Positions 62,341 to 64,000 of a DNA stretch of 64,000 nucleotides are shown here, piece by piece. The position numbers were made by a program, and so were the translations under genes. Numbering within the stretch: position 1 is the stretch's first letter; every line of letters starts with the position of its first letter. Under the pieces are notes generated by a model, which saw only the letters and a program-made list of their open reading frames with translations, made no database searches and had not been told where the DNA came from. Source of the DNA: Areca catechu (lineage: Eukaryota; Streptophyta; Magnoliopsida; Arecales; Arecaceae); contig JAHSVC010000065.1 of NCBI GenBank assembly GCA_021397845.1, forward strand, positions 1,798,001 to 1,862,000. The letters are read 5' to 3'.

Positions 62341-63823
62341 CTAGGAGCCATGAAATCCGAAATGGAGTCCATGGATATCAACAATGTATGGACATTGGTT
62401 GATCCACCTGAAGGAATAAAACCCATTGGGTGCAAATGGATTTTCAAAATGAAAAGGGGCGCAGATGGAAAGGTGGAGACCTATAAAGCCCGTCTGGTTG
62501 CCAAGGGGTATCGTCAACATTATGGTATTGACTATGATGAGACATTCTCTCCTGTGGCAATGCTCAAATCCATTCGGATTATGCTTTCTTTAGCAGCACA
62601 CTTTGACTATGAAATCTGGTAAATGGATGTCCGGCAAATGGATGTCCGAACAGCTTTCCTAAATGGTGAGCTAGAAAAGGAGGTGTATTGATACAACCTA
62701 AAGGGTTCACATCCACAGATGAGTCAAAGGTGTGCAAGCTTCAAAAGTCCATCTATGGACTGAAGCAAGCATCAAGGAGTTGGAACATGCGATTTGATAA
62801 GTGTATCAAGTCGTATGGCTTCGTTAGGAATGAAGAAGAACCTTGCATTTACAAATGGGCTAATGGTTCTATGATTATATTCCTTGTATTGTATGTGGTT
62901 GACATTCTCTTAATCAGGAATGACATCGTAGCATTGCAAGGAATAAAGGTATGGTTATCATCTCCGTTCTCTATGAAGGACTTGGGTGAAACCTCTTACA
63001 TACTAGGTATGAAGATCTATAGAGATAGATATAAGAGGCTTCTGGGATTGTCCCTGTCTACATACATCGACATCATGTTGAAACGGTTCAGCATGGAGAA
63101 TTCCAAGAAGGGCTATCTCCCAATAGGCACTGGAATTGATCTCTCCAAAAGGAATTGTGCGACAACTCCTGAGGAGAGAGAGCATATGAGTAGAATTTCA
63201 TATAATTCGACAGTGGGTTCTATCATGTACGCCATGACATGTATTAGACCAGACATGGCATACTCATTAGGTGTAGTGAGCAGATATCAGTTTGACCCAG
63301 GTGAAGCTCATTGGAAAGTGGTTAAAACCATCCTTAAGTATTTACGAAATACTAAGGACCAATGGCTAATTTATGGAGAATCTGACTTGAAACTTGTGGG
63401 ATATACTGACTCAAGTTTCTAGTCAGATAAAGATGATAGCAAGAGTGTGTCAGGTTTTATCTTTACCCTGAACGAAGGAGCTGTCTGCTGGAAAAGTTTC
63501 TAGCAGCCTACTTTGGCGAACTCAGTATGCGAAGCAGAGTACATTGCAGTATCTAATGCAGCGAAGGAAGCTGTGTGGTTGCAAAAGTTCCTTGGCGAGC
63601 TGGGAGTGGCACCTTTCCTAGATGGTCCTGTTTTGGTGTACTGTGACAACACTAGAGCCATTGCTCAAGCCAAAGAGCCGAAGTCTCATCACCGCATAAA
63701 GCATATTCTATGGTGCTATTACCTTGTACGAGAGATCGTGGAACGAGGTAACATCGATCTTCAAAAGATCGATGAAAAGGAGAACCTGGCTGACCCCTGG
63801 AGTTCAAGAGTTCAACTATTGTA
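62341..63823 (+). pseudogene. Copia F pol: RT and RNase H, degenerate
   Basis: MKSEMESMDINNVWTLVDPP, CKWIFKMKRGADGKVETYKA, YDETFSPVAMLKSIRIMLSL, then a stop at 62620 next to a 15-bp tandem duplication (GGYAAATGGATGTCC twice), RTAFLNGELEKEVY, a frameshift, SIYGLKQASRSWNMRFDKCI and LYVVDILLIRND, where the RT motif YVDD is YVVD. RNase H: LKLVGYTDSSF, stop, EAEYIAVSNAAKEAVWLQKF, VLVYCDNTRAIAQAKEPKSH. The end (ADPWSSRVQLL) is shifted from the usual ADPFTKAL. Confidence 0.95.
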
Positions 63824-63852
63824 AAAGAAAAATGGGAATGAGATTCTGAACT

Positions 63853-63905
63853 GATTGGCTTTAGTCCAAGTGAGAGTTGTTGGGAATTGTGTCCCAAAGC
63901 CAATC
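63853..63905 (+). promoter_or_regulatory. Polypurine tract of copia F held in a stem-loop
   Basis: GATTGGCTTT (63853-63862) pairs perfectly with AAAGCCAATC (63896-63905), enclosing AAGTGAGAG and the LTR start. A second stem GGGA/TCCC (63882-63895) sits inside. Confidence 0.8.
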
Positions 63906-64000
63906 ATCTAGGTTGTAGACGGTTGTGCTATTTTATATTTTGTATATGAATTTTTAATAAATAAAAGTTATTTATTTTTGGCTGTCCATTATTTTACATT
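63878..64000 (+). repeat. 3' LTR of copia F, start only
   Basis: TGTTGGGAATTGTGTCCC onward matches 56133-56255 with about a dozen differences. The window ends inside it. Confidence 0.95.

Larger units (their letters stand above)
56133..64000 (+). mobile_element. Copia F: Ty1-copia retrotransposon
   Basis: 5' LTR 56133-57984, primer site, 1.9-kb leader, intact Gag ORF, degenerate pol, polypurine tract and the first 123 bp of the 3' LTR. Gag and pol resemble copia D, and so do the LTR start and leader motifs. The first 120 bp of the two LTRs differ at roughly one position in ten, so this is an older insertion than D or G. Right target duplication is outside the window. Confidence 0.95.

Overview
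This window is plant nuclear heterochromatin-type sequence: 64 kb made almost entirely of nested, mostly decayed LTR retrotransposons. I see no host gene, tRNA, rRNA, CRISPR array or bacterial signal. Lineages present are SIRE-like Ty1-copia, two other Ty1-copia families, Tat-like Ty3-gypsy (dual RNase H, antisense extra ORF) and several small chromodomain-bearing Ty3-gypsy families. This combination fits a large-genome seed plant, probably a monocot; the species cannot be fixed from the sequence alone.

Layout. 1-3658: 3' end of a SIRE-like copia element (A, + strand) with an extra ORF and 3' LTR, inserted in the 3' LTR of B. 3659-9552: non-autonomous chromovirus B (- strand). 9553-10925: fragment of an autonomous-type chromovirus pol (-). 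10926-12326: old copia LTR remnant related to D. 12327-20103: Tat1 (+), with LTR repeats, gag, PR, RT, RNase H, IN, a 93-bp repeat array and an antisense ORF. 20104-21242: SIRE-like LTR fragment (-). 21243-25374: C1 (-), a chromovirus derivative whose internal region is only 261 bp and whose LTR carries three R-U5 copies. 25375-29189: C2 (+), the same family inverted, with a B-family solo LTR nested inside. 29190-35690: Tat2 (-) with pol and antisense ORF. 35691-36914 and 52060-52275: a + strand Tat-type LTR end followed by a tandem array of primer-site-like units, split by copia D. 36915-52059: copia D (+), 5-bp target duplication GCAAG, itself split by element G. 43543-48739: G (-), a young element with target duplication TATAT and one intact 576-aa ORF that fuses Gag directly to a chromodomain. 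52276-56132: E (-), a C-family element with Gag and chromodomain but no pol. 56133-64000: copia F (+), with an intact Gag ORF and broken pol; its 3' LTR runs off the window.

How the parts work together. The autonomous-type elements (Tat1, Tat2, D, F, the 9.6-10.9 kb fragment) keep recognisable pol but all are broken by stops and frameshifts. Elements B, C, E and G lack protease, RT, RNase H and the integrase core, and keep Gag and/or the integrase tail with a chromodomain plus an acidic linker. They look like non-autonomous families mobilised in trans.

The most interesting signals are RNA-level ones: (1) inverted repeats that place the polypurine tract in a stem-loop in three copia families, with unrelated arm sequences in A versus D/F; (2) four consecutive hairpins in the copia D leader with a constant 19-nt loop and different, self-complementary stems; (3) a leader hairpin shared by D and F with a compensatory base-pair change; and (4) the intact Gag-chromodomain fusion of G. 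Positions and junctions were read by eye; boundaries described as approximate have not been aligned by software.
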